NCBI GenBank assembly: GCA_035946615.1
Contig: DASYZB010000086.1
Span: 1-51,172 of the forward strand
DNA from: Verrucomicrobiia bacterium
GTDB taxonomy: Bacteria > Verrucomicrobiota > Verrucomicrobiia > Limisphaerales > UBA8199
Direction of reading: 5' to 3'
DNA: 51,172 bases
Part shown: positions 1-9,411 of the stretch, one piece after another
Position numbering within the stretch: the first letter of the stretch is position 1
Layout of the letters: the number at the start of each line of letters is the position of its first letter
Made by a program: the position numbers and the translations under genes
The notes under the pieces: model-generated
The model's database searches: none
Told to the model about the DNA's origin: nothing
Seen by the model: the letters and a program-made list of their open reading frames with translations, nothing else

Positions 1-110
1 TCCTGTCCAGCCAGAGCCGCCTGCGAAGCGAAGCGCCCCATTGAAATATTCGCCCATGCCATCGTGCCCGCGGCGGATAAAATGGCGAAATCGCTTTTGC
101 CATAAGCCAT
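1..110 (-). CDS. Start of an unidentified gene, cut by the window edge
   Basis: On the minus strand an ATG at 110 directly abuts the stop codon of the DUF2997 gene (stop 113-111) and the frame stays open for 36 codons to the window edge. The visible peptide begins MAYGKSDFAI and is weakly hydrophobic. Its place as the third gene after DUF1257-like and DUF2997 genes suggests the same transcript; in related loci an AAA ATPase or a small ferredoxin often follows. No motif in the visible part identifies it, and there is no clear Shine-Dalgarno sequence, so it may not be real. Confidence 0.3.
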   Translation of the reverse strand, partial: MAYGKSDFAILSAAGTMAWANISMGRFASQAALAGQ

Positions 111-311
111 TCAGAGGCGCTGATCGATCCGGAACTGCACCTGCTCCTCAGGCTCGTAGAACTCGCTGGTTTTTTGTTCGGATTGAATCTCGCCGACAAT
201 TTGCTCGAAGAGCTTGACGGCCTCGGTGCAACTGCGGCCTTTATAACCTTTGACGTGGACCTCGACGCTTCCATCCGCGCCGATCGTAATGTTGAATTCG
301 CGTTGAGCCAT
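111..311 (-). CDS. DUF2997 family protein
   Basis: A 66-residue protein starting at the ATG at 311 and beginning MAQREFNITIGADGSVEVHV. The short beta-rich start, the GYKG turn followed by SC, and a helix (EAVKLFEQIVGEI) leading to an acidic tail are the pattern of the DUF2997 family. Members are small proteins found in cyanobacteria, planctomycetes and verrucomicrobia beside DUF1257 (Ycf35-like) proteins and AAA ATPases; the function is unknown. The start lies 2 bp after the stop of the upstream gene, so the two are very likely cotranscribed. A longer in-frame extension upstream to 506 overlaps the neighbour completely and is not supported. Confidence 0.65.
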   Translation of the reverse strand: MAQREFNITIGADGSVEVHVKGYKGRSCTEAVKLFEQIVGEIQSEQKTSEFYEPEEQVQFRIDQRL

Positions 312-313
312 GG

Positions 314-787
314 CTAACCCTCCCAATGCCGGACCTTGAGGTGGATGGCGCGTTCCTGCGTCCGCTCCTCTTCCACAACCACAAAACCCCTGGCCCGCAT
401 CTCGTCGGTTATTTTCCGATAGACGTATTCCTGAACCACGGCATGGCCTAGCTCTTCGCCCAAAGCCTTTAATGCATCGTGGTCCTGGCCCTGGCCGGTG
501 ACACACAGAGAGGCCTTGCCGCGGGCATCGCGCGAGAAGGTGACCGTCACGCCCTCGCGCGTCACGGAGAGCCGCTGGTCACGGCCCAATTGATTTGTCA
601 CCACTTCGCTCCGGTCAATTGCAAGATTGACGACTCCGCTGCTCTTGGCAGCGGCTGGCGCGCGGGCCTGATGAGCCGCTTCGGAGGCGACGTGATAGCC
701 CAGGGACGCGGCGGCGGCGACCACGGCGGCGCTGAAGGCCGGCCATGCTGCTATAACAACCGGAACCAGAATCAGTGTTGCTCCCAT
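314..787 (-). CDS. DUF1257 (Ycf35)-like protein with an N-terminal hydrophobic segment
   Basis: A 157-residue protein starting at the ATG at 787. Residues 1-33 are strongly hydrophobic (MGATLILVPVVIAAWPAFSA...), probably a membrane segment or signal anchor. The C-terminal half has the layout of DUF1257 proteins: a strand with FSRDARGKASL, a V-x-G turn, a helix (LKALGEELGHAVVQEYVYRK), then RGFVVVEEE. DUF1257 is not functionally defined. Its partnership with DUF2997 immediately downstream (2 bp gap) supports the call. Sequence similarity was judged by eye only, so the family is probable, not certain. Confidence 0.5.
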   Translation of the reverse strand: MGATLILVPVVIAAWPAFSAAVVAAAASLGYHVASEAAHQARAPAAAKSSGVVNLAIDRSEVVTNQLGRDQRLSVTREGVTVTFSRDARGKASLCVTGQGQDHDALKALGEELGHAVVQEYVYRKITDEMRARGFVVVEEERTQERAIHLKVRHWEG

Positions 788-929
788 AATCGGGTTTGGT
801 GTTGTCCGTTCAGGAGTTTAGACCGAGCGATGTGCCATTCATCACGCAACACATGGCAGGATTGCCCCTGCTTCCCTATCCATGTTTAGAGTGCTTGACG
901 AACCGGCCGGCCCAAGCACTATGGCTGGC

Positions 930-1772
930 ATGAATAAACTGCTCCTCTGCCTTGCGGTCCTGGCGACGCGTTTGCCCGCCCTGGGCGCTGACGGCGCTTC
1001 TGCACAAACCGACCCTATTGACGGCTTTCGCGATACACCCCTCATTCCGGGCACCAAATGGCATCTGCACGATCCCGACCGTCCGCAGCCGCCGGTTGTC
1101 ACTCCTGGCGCCAACTTTAGCCAAAACGCACCGCCGCCCTCGGATGCGGAGGTGCTTTTCGATGGGCACGATTTGTCGAAGTGGCAAAACGCCCTTGGCC
1201 AGGATGCCCCCTGGACGCTGAAGGATGGTTACATGGAAACTGCGGGTCGCGAAGGCATCCGCACACGCGGGAAATGGGATGATTTCCAGTTGCACGTGGA
1301 ATTTGCCACGCCTTTCCCGCCCAAGGGTACTGGCCAGGGCCGCGGCAACAGCGGCATCCTCATCAACGGCATGTACGAGGTTCAGGTGCTCGACTCCTAT
1401 CGAGCCAAAACCTATCCCGACGGCCAATGCGGCGCCATCTACGGGCAGTCTCCGCCGTTGGTCAACGCCAGCAAACCGCCCGGTCAATGGCAAACCTATG
1501 ACATTGTCTTTGAGTCGCCTCGCTGGGATAAGGATGGCCAGTTGATCAAAAAAGCGGTGGTAACAGTTCTTCAGAACGGGGTGGTCGTGCAGAACCATTA
1601 CGAGTTCACAGGTATCACCGATGGCATTACCCAGCAGGTCCCATGGAGGACGTTGTCGCGTTACGGCAGCCCGCAGCCGCCGGAAGTGTTCATCGAACTG
1701 CAGTACCACAATAACCCGCTGCGTTACCGGAACATCTGGATTCGCAGGCTCGATAAGCAGGATAAATCTTAG
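930..1772 (+). CDS. Secreted DUF1080 (3-keto-disaccharide hydrolase-like) protein
   Basis: A protein of 280 residues from the ATG at 930; this start gives a clean signal peptide (MNKLLLCLAVLATRLPALGA), while upstream ATGs at 882 and 921 add a non-signal extension. The mature part carries the DUF1080 concanavalin-like fold: VLFDGHDLSKWQN at the domain start, then NSGILINGMYEVQVLDS and a C-terminal strand ending in YRNIWIRRL. These three segments are typical of the family, which is hugely expanded in Verrucomicrobia and Planctomycetes and includes 3-keto-disaccharide hydrolases acting on oxidised glycosides in the periplasm. The substrate here is unknown. The next gene on the same strand starts 7 bp after the stop, so the two may be cotranscribed. 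Confidence 0.85.
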   Translation: MNKLLLCLAVLATRLPALGADGASAQTDPIDGFRDTPLIPGTKWHLHDPDRPQPPVVTPGANFSQNAPPPSDAEVLFDGHDLSKWQNALGQDAPWTLKDGYMETAGREGIRTRGKWDDFQLHVEFATPFPPKGTGQGRGNSGILINGMYEVQVLDSYRAKTYPDGQCGAIYGQSPPLVNASKPPGQWQTYDIVFESPRWDKDGQLIKKAVVTVLQNGVVVQNHYEFTGITDGITQQVPWRTLSRYGSPQPPEVFIELQYHNNPLRYRNIWIRRLDKQDKS

Positions 1773-1779
1773 ACTCGTG

Positions 1780-4521
1780 ATGAACCTTCCTGGCAGAAGC
1801 CGAACCAGCAAAAAGCGGATTTCGCGGCGGATTCGAAAGGCAAATCCAAGCTGCGATCTGTTTATGGGAGGTTTGGTTTGTGCCGTGTCCTGGCTGTTGC
1901 TTTCGACCAGCGGCATCGCAGCAAGCCCGGCAATGCAAGTCGTCCGGGGAAGCGCGTCCGGAGCCGAGCTGGTCGGCAACGGCCAATTCGAACAGGCATC
2001 GGGTGGCAAGTTGAGCGACTGGACACCCGGTCCGAAGGGATTTGTTCTGGCGCCGGGTGAGGGGCGCCGCGGTTCTCGTGGGATACGCTGTGATAACCCG
2101 AGCGGCGCCGGGTGGTACGGGGCGAGCCAAACGGTGGCCTTGAACCGAACCAAAGCTCTGCCCTTGATTGTGCGCGGCTGGAGCAAGGCGGACAATGTCA
2201 GCAGCGGAGCCGACAGCGATTATTCGCTCTACGTGGACATCCTTTACACTGACGGCACTCCGTTGTGGGGGCAAACCGCGGACTTCCGAACGGGCACGCA
2301 TGATTGGGAAGCGCGCGAGCTGTTAATTCTTCCTGAAAAGCCGGTTAAATCGCTGACCCTGCATTGCCTTTTCAGGAATCATTCAGGCAAAGTTTGGTTC
2401 GATGACCTGAGCGTTGAAGAGCTGCGGAGCCAGGCCGGCACCGTGCTGTTTCAAGGGGTGCCGGCGACTCCGGGCGCACGGCTCACCGCGGCTCCTTCGG
2501 CGGGACCTCAATCGGACGCTTCGATTACCCAAACACGCGACGGATTGAAGCTGGTGATGCGGGATAACACGGTCGCTTCTTTGAGCGTCTCTGGAACGAA
2601 CCTCGCGAGCGATTCCCCCTCGGGATTCCTCGCAAGGGATGTGGGCGCCGACTCGGACTTTTATGCGTTCGAAGGGGGCGCCTGCTCCGAGTTGGGCCTC
2701 AAATTGAAAGCTCAGTTCAGAGGCGAGTCCGACCACATTGTCATCGAGGGCCGCCTTTCCGACTTTCGGGGTAAAGACCGGGCGGTGACGCTTGTTTTCG
2801 CGCTGCCGCTCGATGCGCTTGGGTGGCATTGGAATGACGACATCCGCCACAGCCGCTTGATTGAAGGGGCGGGCGAATTCAGCAAGCTGGTGAGCATCAA
2901 ATGCGGGGCTACGGGCTCGATGTCGCTGTATCCGCTGGCTGCCATTTCGAGTCAAACTGAGGGATTGGCCCTCGCGATTGATATGGGGCAACCCGCCCAA
3001 TACCGTCTTGGTTACCACGCCGGGACCAGGCAACTCTTCATTGCCTATGATTTCGGGTTGGCGCCCGATACCGAGCGCTTTCCATCGAGCGCAGACTTCC
3101 GTTTCGTGCTGTACCGCTTTGATCCGCGCTGGGGTTTCCGCGCCGCTTTTCAAAAGCTCACCACCATTTTCCCGGATTATTTTGTGGCGCGCTCACGCGA
3201 GCAGGGGCTTTGGATGCCCTTTACAGACATCCGCACGGTGCAGGGTTGGGAAGACTTCGGGTTCAGATACCATGAAGGCGATAACAATGTGGTTTGGGAC
3301 GATGCGCACGGGGTGTTGAGCTTTCGCTATACCGAGCCGATGACCTGGTGGATGCGGATGCCCACGGAAGCGCCGCGAACCATTCCTGAAGCGCTGCGCC
3401 TGCGGGATGAATTGGCTAGGGGCCCGCGGCAATTCGAGCGGCAGATGGCTGAGGTTAGCCAGGTGGCGGCCATGTGGGATGAGACGGGCCAGCCGTGCCT
3501 GCTCTTTCGGAACGAGCCATGGTGCAACGGGGCGGTCTGGAGCTTCAACCCCAACCCGTTCCTTCCGGCCGTTGGAAATGTTGGTTCGGCAGGCAAGCAG
3601 GGTGCGCTGCCTGCACGGTACAATGCCGCGACCGTTCACTGGAACCAGGCGCTACGGCAGGCGTTGTACGGGCCCGGTGCGAAGGGCAAACTGGATGGAG
3701 AATACCTTGATTCACTCGAAGGCTATGTCACCTCGGACCTGAATTTTCGCCGTGAACACTTTCGCTACACCACCGTGCCGCTGACCTTTTCGAGCGAAAC
3801 CCGGCAGCCGGCGTTATTCAAGGGCCTGGCAGTTTTTGAGTTTACGCGCTGGTTTTGCGGGCAGGTCCATCAATTGGGCAAGCTGACCTTTGCCAACGGG
3901 GTGCCCTATCGCTTCACGTATCTCTGCCCGTGGCTGGACGTTCTGGGCACCGAAACGGACTGGCTGCGGGAAGGCCAATATCGGCCCGCATCAGACGAGC
4001 AGATGAGCCTGTGGCGTACGATGTCCGGCGCCAAACCGTATCTGCTTTTGATGAACACCGATTTTGACATCTTCACCTCAGATATGGTCGAGCGCTACTT
4101 CGAGCGGAGCCTTTTCTATGGGATGTTCCCAGGCATGTTCAGCCATAATGCGGCTGATAATCCCTACTGGCAGAACCCGAAGTGGTACAACCGAGACCGG
4201 CCGCTGTTCAAGAAGTTCATGCCGCTAATAAGGCGCGTCGCCCAGGCTGGGTGGCAGCCCGTTACCGAAGCGGCGTGTGACAACAGCAACATTTTTATCG
4301 AGAGATTCGGCCCTGAACCAGGCGGGACAGTGTTGTTGACGCTTTTCAATGGTACCGGCAAGCGCCAGCAGGGCAAGGTTCATGTTCAGTTGGCTGCGCT
4401 TGGCCTGGCCGGCTCTACGCGCGCCCGCGAATTGATTTCCAGCAAACCGCTCGAAGGCGCCGCCGATTGGGAAATGGACCTGGCCTCTCAAGAGGTAAAT
4501 GTGGTTGAGCTGTCGAGATGA
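1780..4521 (+). CDS. Large secreted protein with a carbohydrate-binding-like N-terminus; family not recognised
   Basis: A protein of 913 residues if started at the ATG at 1780; an ATG at 1864 would give a more compact signal sequence (MGGLVCAVSWLLLSTSGIAA), so the start is uncertain. After the signal there is a beta-rich module with NGQFEQASGGKLSDW and VWFDDLSVEE, the layout of CBM4/9-like carbohydrate-binding domains. The long remainder has many aromatic and acidic motifs (GELDGEYLDSLEGY-like region, FEFTRWFCGQ, YLCPWLDVLGTETDW) that suggest a TIM-barrel glycosidase, but I recognise no defined GH family. It starts 7 bp after the DUF1080 gene, pointing to an extracellular glycan-related pair. 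The call of an enzyme is inference. Confidence 0.6.
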   Translation: MNLPGRSRTSKKRISRRIRKANPSCDLFMGGLVCAVSWLLLSTSGIAASPAMQVVRGSASGAELVGNGQFEQASGGKLSDWTPGPKGFVLAPGEGRRGSRGIRCDNPSGAGWYGASQTVALNRTKALPLIVRGWSKADNVSSGADSDYSLYVDILYTDGTPLWGQTADFRTGTHDWEARELLILPEKPVKSLTLHCLFRNHSGKVWFDDLSVEELRSQAGTVLFQGVPATPGARLTAAPSAGPQSDASITQTRDGLKLVMRDNTVASLSVSGTNLASDSPSGFLARDVGADSDFYAFEGGACSELGLKLKAQFRGESDHIVIEGRLSDFRGKDRAVTLVFALPLDALGWHWNDDIRHSRLIEGAGEFSKLVSIKCGATGSMSLYPLAAISSQTEGLALAIDMGQPAQYRLGYHAGTRQLFIAYDFGLAPDTERFPSSADFRFVLYRFDPRWGFRAAFQKLTTIFPDYFVARSREQGLWMPFTDIRTVQGWEDFGFRYHEGDNNVVWDDAHGVLSFRYTEPMTWWMRMPTEAPRTIPEALRLRDELARGPRQFERQMAEVSQVAAMWDETGQPCLLFRNEPWCNGAVWSFNPNPFLPAVGNVGSAGKQGALPARYNAATVHWNQALRQALYGPGAKGKLDGEYLDSLEGYVTSDLNFRREHFRYTTVPLTFSSETRQPALFKGLAVFEFTRWFCGQVHQLGKLTFANGVPYRFTYLCPWLDVLGTETDWLREGQYRPASDEQMSLWRTMSGAKPYLLLMNTDFDIFTSDMVERYFERSLFYGMFPGMFSHNAADNPYWQNPKWYNRDRPLFKKFMPLIRRVAQAGWQPVTEAACDNSNIFIERFGPEPGGTVLLTLFNGTGKRQQGKVHVQLAALGLAGSTRARELISSKPLEGAADWEMDLASQEVNVVELSR

Positions 4522-4600
4522 TTGCGTGAATCTGAAGTCTCAGAACACGTGATCCCGGCTTGGAGTTCTGCCGTGTGCCTGGAACTCGCATGGGCTCAAA

Positions 4601-4668
4601 ACGGAGTGATGGAGTGCTGGAGTATTGGTTTCCCACCACTCCATCACTCCAATACACCATCACTCCGT
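4601..4668. repeat. Extragenic inverted repeat between convergent genes (GGAGTG-rich)
   Basis: The arm ACGGAGTGATGG at 4601-4612 is exactly repeated in inverse at 4657-4668, and an inner pair GTATTGG (4622-4628) / CCAATAC (4649-4655) extends the stem after a 9-nt bulge. The left arm is itself built of a short tandem theme, ggagtgatgg / agtgctgg / agtattgg. The right arm runs across the stop codon (4660-4662) of the minus-strand transglutaminase gene, so the element sits exactly between two converging genes. It may act as a bidirectional transcription end signal or be a REP-like repeat. Confidence 0.7.
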
Positions 4669-6783
4669 CTCACTCGTTTTCCACGAGATCAGGAAGTCCG
4701 AGTCTTCCTTTTTAAGGACCTCCTGGAGGCATTCCCTGGCTTTGGATTTGAGTCGTTGCCTGCCTGCTGAGTCCAGTCCACGCGGATCAAAGCGGTATCG
4801 ATAATGCAGCAAGAGCAACTCCTGAAGGGCAAGCCGGTTTTGACCCAGGGCGGGATTCTCCAGCGCCCGCCCGAGCCAGTCGGAGAGTGGCTCGCTGGCA
4901 TCGCGGGCCACCCCCCTCTGAGCCAGGGACCGTTCGAGTTGATAAAATTCCGAGTCCAGCCCGGGCCACAATACGTCCTGGGTGCTGCCTGGACGCTGCC
5001 GGCGCTGGCGGTGCCGCCGCCGGAAAACAATCTGATAAAATAGAAAGACCAGAATCGGTATGAGGGCCCAAAGGAAATACTCGCGCAAATGCGTTTGGCC
5101 CCAGCGGAGTTTGGAGAACTGGAAAGTGACCCAGGACCATAAATCTTGCAGGGATTGGAGTTTGGAGGTTCGCTCGCCCTCAATGGAGACCCAAGTCGGT
5201 GGCGTGAAATCGACGTCGCGCCATCTTGAAGTGGCTTTGTCCCAAACCAGGCACCAGGCATGCGCATCGCGCAGGCGCACGACGTATTTTTCCCCCATCC
5301 CCTCATGAACGTCAAAGCCGACGGCGTAGCGGGCCGGGATATGCAAGCGCCGCAAAAGCAGCACGCCGGCGGTTGCGAAGTATTCGCAATGGCCGGTCCG
5401 CGTGCGAAGCAAAAAGCGCGTCAAGGGCGTTTCGCCGGTTCGGCTGATTCGGCCGGGGTCGCTCCAGATGCTGTAAGAGAACTGCTGGCGGAAAAAGCGG
5501 CTCAGGGTCCTCAGGGCCTGGTCGCAAGTGAGGCTATCCCCCGCCTGCAACTCGGCAAGGACTTGGTCCAAAGCAGGTTTCTCGAGTTCCGGCACGCGGA
5601 GATCGAACCGCTCATCGGGGGCCGAATCCATGGTGTTGCCGGGGCCGTAGCAGGCATCGAACATCACCATGTCCGGCCCTTCCTCCAGGACAGCGCCGAG
5701 AGGACTTTTGCCTAAATCATAAGCCATCAAATGCTCCAGGCGCCCGCTGCCGGCGGGCAATGGCAACAGGGCGGTGCCGCCTTCAAGATAGCACGCGATA
5801 TTGACGGTAGAGGAGTTGGTCTTGCCATGCACCAGGATGTAGGTCTGCTGGTTTGTTTCCTCAGAAACCCGCACGAAGGCATTGGTGGTGATATCGGCAT
5901 ACCAAGTTTGATGCTTGAAGGTGCGGTAACTGGTTTCACGCAGCAGGCCTGGTGGGGCGCCCGTTTTGGTCGTCAACCGGATAATGATTTTCTTGGAGGC
6001 CTGCAGCCGCCCGATGCGCCCCAGCTCAGTTCGGGTTTGAGCCGGGTCGAAGCGGTGCCGGCTGAAATTCATCCACCACTGCGGGTTGAGATTGCCAATA
6101 TAGGCCTGCAACTGGCTCAATCCACGCTGGCCGAAGTAGGCTGACACCAGTGCGATTGCCAGCGTAGCGCTCCACATCGCCAGCCCAAAGCGCTGCGAGC
6201 GTTGAGGCCATAACGCCCAGCTAACCAACGCGCAGAACCCGAGAAAGAAGCTCAGGCTCTCCGTAAAATGGGCGCTAGCCGAGAATAAGCAGAGCGCCAG
6301 ATACGCATACGACACATCAATACACCGGCTTTCCGGCAGAGGCCGGCCCAGCTTGCGCGCCCGGCTCCAACGCAGGCGCAGAATCAGTGAAATGGTTTCC
6401 AGCGGGATACCGCCTTTCGAACTATAGACCTGCGCGCCGACGAACAGAAAGAAGCTCATCGGCAGCCAGCGGAATAGAGACGCTAGCGTGCGCGCGGTGG
6501 CATTGCCCGCCTCACGGGTGCTGAAAAAGTTCGGGTCCTGAAACAACCCGCGAAAACCCCCGGGGCCGTCATTTACCGTGAATGCGTACACGGCCGCCCC
6601 CAGCAACAGCAGCGCGCAAAAAGTCCAGATGCGCCGGAAATCCGTATCAGAAAACTCCCACCGCGGCTTAAGCCAGCGGCTCGATTCGAGGACCACCCCC
6701 ATGACCACACCCGGGACAATAAAGCCAGTCTGCCACCCCCAAAAAACCAAGCCAGCCCCGACAAGCAAAGGAGGAGTCTTCAT
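4660..6783 (-). CDS. TgpA-like membrane transglutaminase (DUF3488/transglutaminase/DUF4129)
   Basis: A 707-residue membrane protein from the ATG at 6783. The N-terminal third is a bundle of hydrophobic helices. A periplasmic transglutaminase-like core follows with the Cys-His-Asp triad visible as TGHCEYFATAGVLLLRRL (Cys), RDAHAWCLVWD (His) and WRDVDFTPP (Asp). A further membrane helix (FLWALIPILVFLFYQIVF) precedes a cytoplasmic tail with the LAQRG...PLSDWLGRALE region of DUF4129 type. This is the architecture of TgpA from Pseudomonas. It is third in the classic MoxR-DUF58-transglutaminase order, 16 bp after the DUF58 gene, whose products are thought to act together at the envelope. The biological substrate is not known. 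Confidence 0.85.
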   Translation of the reverse strand: MKTPPLLVGAGLVFWGWQTGFIVPGVVMGVVLESSRWLKPRWEFSDTDFRRIWTFCALLLLGAAVYAFTVNDGPGGFRGLFQDPNFFSTREAGNATARTLASLFRWLPMSFFLFVGAQVYSSKGGIPLETISLILRLRWSRARKLGRPLPESRCIDVSYAYLALCLFSASAHFTESLSFFLGFCALVSWALWPQRSQRFGLAMWSATLAIALVSAYFGQRGLSQLQAYIGNLNPQWWMNFSRHRFDPAQTRTELGRIGRLQASKKIIIRLTTKTGAPPGLLRETSYRTFKHQTWYADITTNAFVRVSEETNQQTYILVHGKTNSSTVNIACYLEGGTALLPLPAGSGRLEHLMAYDLGKSPLGAVLEEGPDMVMFDACYGPGNTMDSAPDERFDLRVPELEKPALDQVLAELQAGDSLTCDQALRTLSRFFRQQFSYSIWSDPGRISRTGETPLTRFLLRTRTGHCEYFATAGVLLLRRLHIPARYAVGFDVHEGMGEKYVVRLRDAHAWCLVWDKATSRWRDVDFTPPTWVSIEGERTSKLQSLQDLWSWVTFQFSKLRWGQTHLREYFLWALIPILVFLFYQIVFRRRHRQRRQRPGSTQDVLWPGLDSEFYQLERSLAQRGVARDASEPLSDWLGRALENPALGQNRLALQELLLLHYRYRFDPRGLDSAGRQRLKSKARECLQEVLKKEDSDFLISWKTSETE

Positions 6784-6799
6784 AATCCTGGGCCGCGCC

Positions 6800-8146
6800 T
6801 CATTTTAGTTTGCCCAAACCCGATTCGATCGCGCCGACCTCCAGCCGATGAAACCGCTCCGGTTCGTCCTGCATTGGACCGAGCTCGAAAGGCTTGGTGT
6901 TGCCTCGTTCGGCCACGACTAGGACCAGCACCGGAACACCCAGGCCCCTCAGTTTGCGAATGAACTCCTGCCGCTCGCTGTCCCAGGCAAGCAGGATGCA
7001 AATGCAGCCGCTGACGAGTTCCACCCTGCTTAGCACCAGCCGTTCCAGGGAGCCGAATGAGGGTTCGTGGCAGGGGCGCACAGAGGCCAGCACTTCGAGC
7101 ATTTGGTCGGTTTGCCCCAAGCCACGCCCGCCTGTGAAGCAATAGGACTCCAACCCGACGAACAGCAAATCGAGCAGCGATTCCTGGGTTTGAATCGTGC
7201 TGGCGAAGGAAGCTGCGACCGACACGGCTTCCTCGAACGCTTCGCTCCGTGGGTCGTCTGTGAACGTGTCCAGGACCAAAGCGTGGCGGACATAAAACTC
7301 GTCCTCGAACTCTTTGACGACTGGCTTGCCGGCTCGAGCCCAGCTTCTCCAATGAATATGGCGCATGGGGTCGCCGGGCCGATATTCGCGCAAGGCAACG
7401 AAATCCTCGCTCTGGCCGACGTGCGAGGCCAGGGCAATACCGCCTTGCTGGTATTTCATGTTTCCCGGGAGATCAATGAGCGGCAAAGGGTAGCGTTTGG
7501 GCAAAATCAATACCGATTGGGTCAGAGACACGGGGGCCAGCGCACGAACCAAACCAAGCGGGTCAGGCCGCGCCAAAGTGACACCTTCGAGCCGCAAGAG
7601 CCCTCGGCGCAAGGGCATTAACTCGGCCTGGACGGCTACCTCCTGCCCCGGCAAACTGGCCGGCACCGGCTTTTCAGAAGCTGCTGCGAGGTTGAATGGA
7701 TTCGAGGCCCGCCGCCGGTTGAACCGGAACGAGCGCGCCCGCTTCTCATCGGCCAGTTGCACCGCCAGCCAGTCGGCAAATGGCGGGCGTGGGTCGGCAA
7801 AATCCTCGAGCATGGTCAGGCCGTGCTGGGTTTTATGCGTCAGGTTCTTCAGTTGCACCGTGTAGTTCAGTGGAGAGCCCGCTGTGCCGAACCGGGGCAA
7901 GAGCCGCATCGCAGAGAAACGGGCACGGAAAACCCAACTGAAACCATACGCCAGCAAGAGCAGGCAAAGCAGAACTGCAAAACCCTGATAAGCGACGTTG
8001 TTGTCCGTGTCGGGGCACATGATTGCCGCAAAAGCCAAAGCCCCAAGCACGATTAACCCGGCGTTGGTAAACCGGCGCCGGCCCCAGTGTCGCAGACCGG
8101 AGAATAACCGGTACAACCGGTAGAGGACTTTAAAGATTGGCCTCAT
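6800..8146 (-). CDS. DUF58 domain protein
   Basis: About 448 residues when started at the ATG at 8146; a GTG at 8164 would add six residues. Two N-terminal hydrophobic helices (FTNAGLIVLGALAFAAIMC, then GFAVLLCLLLLAYGFSWVF) are followed by a beta-rich part and then the DUF58 signature, seen as DFVALREYRPGDPMRHIHWR and KPVVKEFEDEF. The C-terminal part resembles a vWA-like fold (HALVLDTFTDD). DUF58 proteins are encoded beside MoxR ATPases in many bacteria and are presumed to be their envelope clients. Here the gene lies between the MoxR and transglutaminase genes on one strand, with short gaps, so an operon is likely. Confidence 0.85.
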   Translation of the reverse strand: MRPIFKVLYRLYRLFSGLRHWGRRRFTNAGLIVLGALAFAAIMCPDTDNNVAYQGFAVLLCLLLLAYGFSWVFRARFSAMRLLPRFGTAGSPLNYTVQLKNLTHKTQHGLTMLEDFADPRPPFADWLAVQLADEKRARSFRFNRRRASNPFNLAAASEKPVPASLPGQEVAVQAELMPLRRGLLRLEGVTLARPDPLGLVRALAPVSLTQSVLILPKRYPLPLIDLPGNMKYQQGGIALASHVGQSEDFVALREYRPGDPMRHIHWRSWARAGKPVVKEFEDEFYVRHALVLDTFTDDPRSEAFEEAVSVAASFASTIQTQESLLDLLFVGLESYCFTGGRGLGQTDQMLEVLASVRPCHEPSFGSLERLVLSRVELVSGCICILLAWDSERQEFIRKLRGLGVPVLVLVVAERGNTKPFELGPMQDEPERFHRLEVGAIESGLGKLK

Positions 8147-8281
8147 CTTTTCATTGGGAGCCACTGGCGGGGCGCGCCCGTTCGGGGTGGAGCGAGCACC
8201 AAACTTGCAGCGCCCAAGGTATTTCCCAAACGCTCATGATTCTAGCCTTGCTGCGCCCGCCGGACGCGCACCGAGGTTCTT

Positions 8282-9337
8282 TCAAGCAGGAACCCGGGTT
8301 TTCTTTACAATCCCCTCGACCACTGCCCGCGCGGTCAGGCCCGAGAAGCGGGCCTGGGGTTCCATAACCAATCGATGGGCGATGACCGGCACAGCAATTT
8401 CCTGGATTTGTTCGGGAATGACAAACTCGCGCCCGTCGAATAGTGCAAGGGCCTGGGCGGTTTTCATCAGCGTAATCGAGGCGCGCGGGCTTGCGCCCAA
8501 TTGGACGCCTGCGGCCGTTCGGGTGGCGCCAACCAGATCGACTGAATAGCGCTTGAGTTCCTCGCTGATGCGCACCGCCTGCACAGCCTCACGGAGCATC
8601 AATACCTCCTCGAGCGTCGCGCATGGGGCGAGGTCTTCAAGGGGGTGATTGCGCTGGTGCGCTGTCAGAATCGCGACCTCATCGGCCGATTGCACGTAAC
8701 CCAAGGCAAATTGCATCGCAAAGCGGTCCATCTGCGCCTCGGGCAGAGGGTAAGTGCCGCGAAATTCGACGGGGTTTTCCGTAGCAATGACGAAGAACAA
8801 CCCGGCCAAATCGCGCCGTTCGCCATCCACGCTAACCTGGCTCTCGCCCATCGCTTCGAGCAGAGCCGATTGGGTGCGCGGCGAGGCGCGATTGATTTCA
8901 TCTGCCAGCAGGATATTGGTGAAGATGGGGCCCTCGTGGAAATGAAACTGCTGGTCCCGCTGATTAAACACCGACACCCCAAGAATATCTGACGGGAGCA
9001 GGTCGGGCGTGAACTGGATGCGCTTGAATTGGGCGTCAATCGAACGGGCAAGGGCCTTGGCCAATGTCGTTTTGCCTGTTCCGGGAAAATCCTCGAGCAA
9101 GACGTGGCCGCCGCTGGCCAAGGCGGCCAAAAGCGACCGCGTCGAGCCGGCCTGGCCTTTCATAATCCGGGCGATATTGGCCGCGATTTTGCGATACACC
9201 TCGCGGGCGGCCTGATGCCGCGCCACAGGGTGTGTCTCGGTTGGCTCTCGCTCCACGGGACGGGGTTCGACTCCCAACCCTGGTTCCCTTGGATGGACCC
9301 CCTCGATTGCATGCGGCTGAGCTGTCACTGGCGTCAT
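8282..9337 (-). CDS. MoxR-family AAA+ ATPase
   Basis: A 351-residue protein from the ATG at 9337. After about 45 variable residues comes the MoxR AAA core: Walker A in LLEDFPGTGKTTLAKALARS, the segment FTPDLLPSDILGVSVFN, Walker B in ILLADEINRASPRTQSALLE, sensor 1 in FFVIATENPVEFRGTYPLPEAQMDRF, and an arginine-containing helical lid with GASPRASITLMKTAQALAL. These blocks are diagnostic for MoxR/RavA-type ATPases, which work as chaperone-like remodelling enzymes for vWA or DUF58 partners. It is the first gene of the MoxR-DUF58-TgpA set on the minus strand. Confidence 0.92.
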   Translation of the reverse strand: MTPVTAQPHAIEGVHPREPGLGVEPRPVEREPTETHPVARHQAAREVYRKIAANIARIMKGQAGSTRSLLAALASGGHVLLEDFPGTGKTTLAKALARSIDAQFKRIQFTPDLLPSDILGVSVFNQRDQQFHFHEGPIFTNILLADEINRASPRTQSALLEAMGESQVSVDGERRDLAGLFFVIATENPVEFRGTYPLPEAQMDRFAMQFALGYVQSADEVAILTAHQRNHPLEDLAPCATLEEVLMLREAVQAVRISEELKRYSVDLVGATRTAAGVQLGASPRASITLMKTAQALALFDGREFVIPEQIQEIAVPVIAHRLVMEPQARFSGLTARAVVEGIVKKTRVPA

Positions 9338-9411
9338 AATTTAGCGGCGCTTTTCGGGCGCTGGCTCATTCTAACCGTCAAAACCCCTCACCGCGAACTA
9401 ATTTCGACCAC

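Noticed and set aside
876-2195. 439-codon frame on the minus strand opposite the DUF1080 gene
   Set aside because: It overlaps two genes with signal peptides on the plus strand and gives no recognisable domain.
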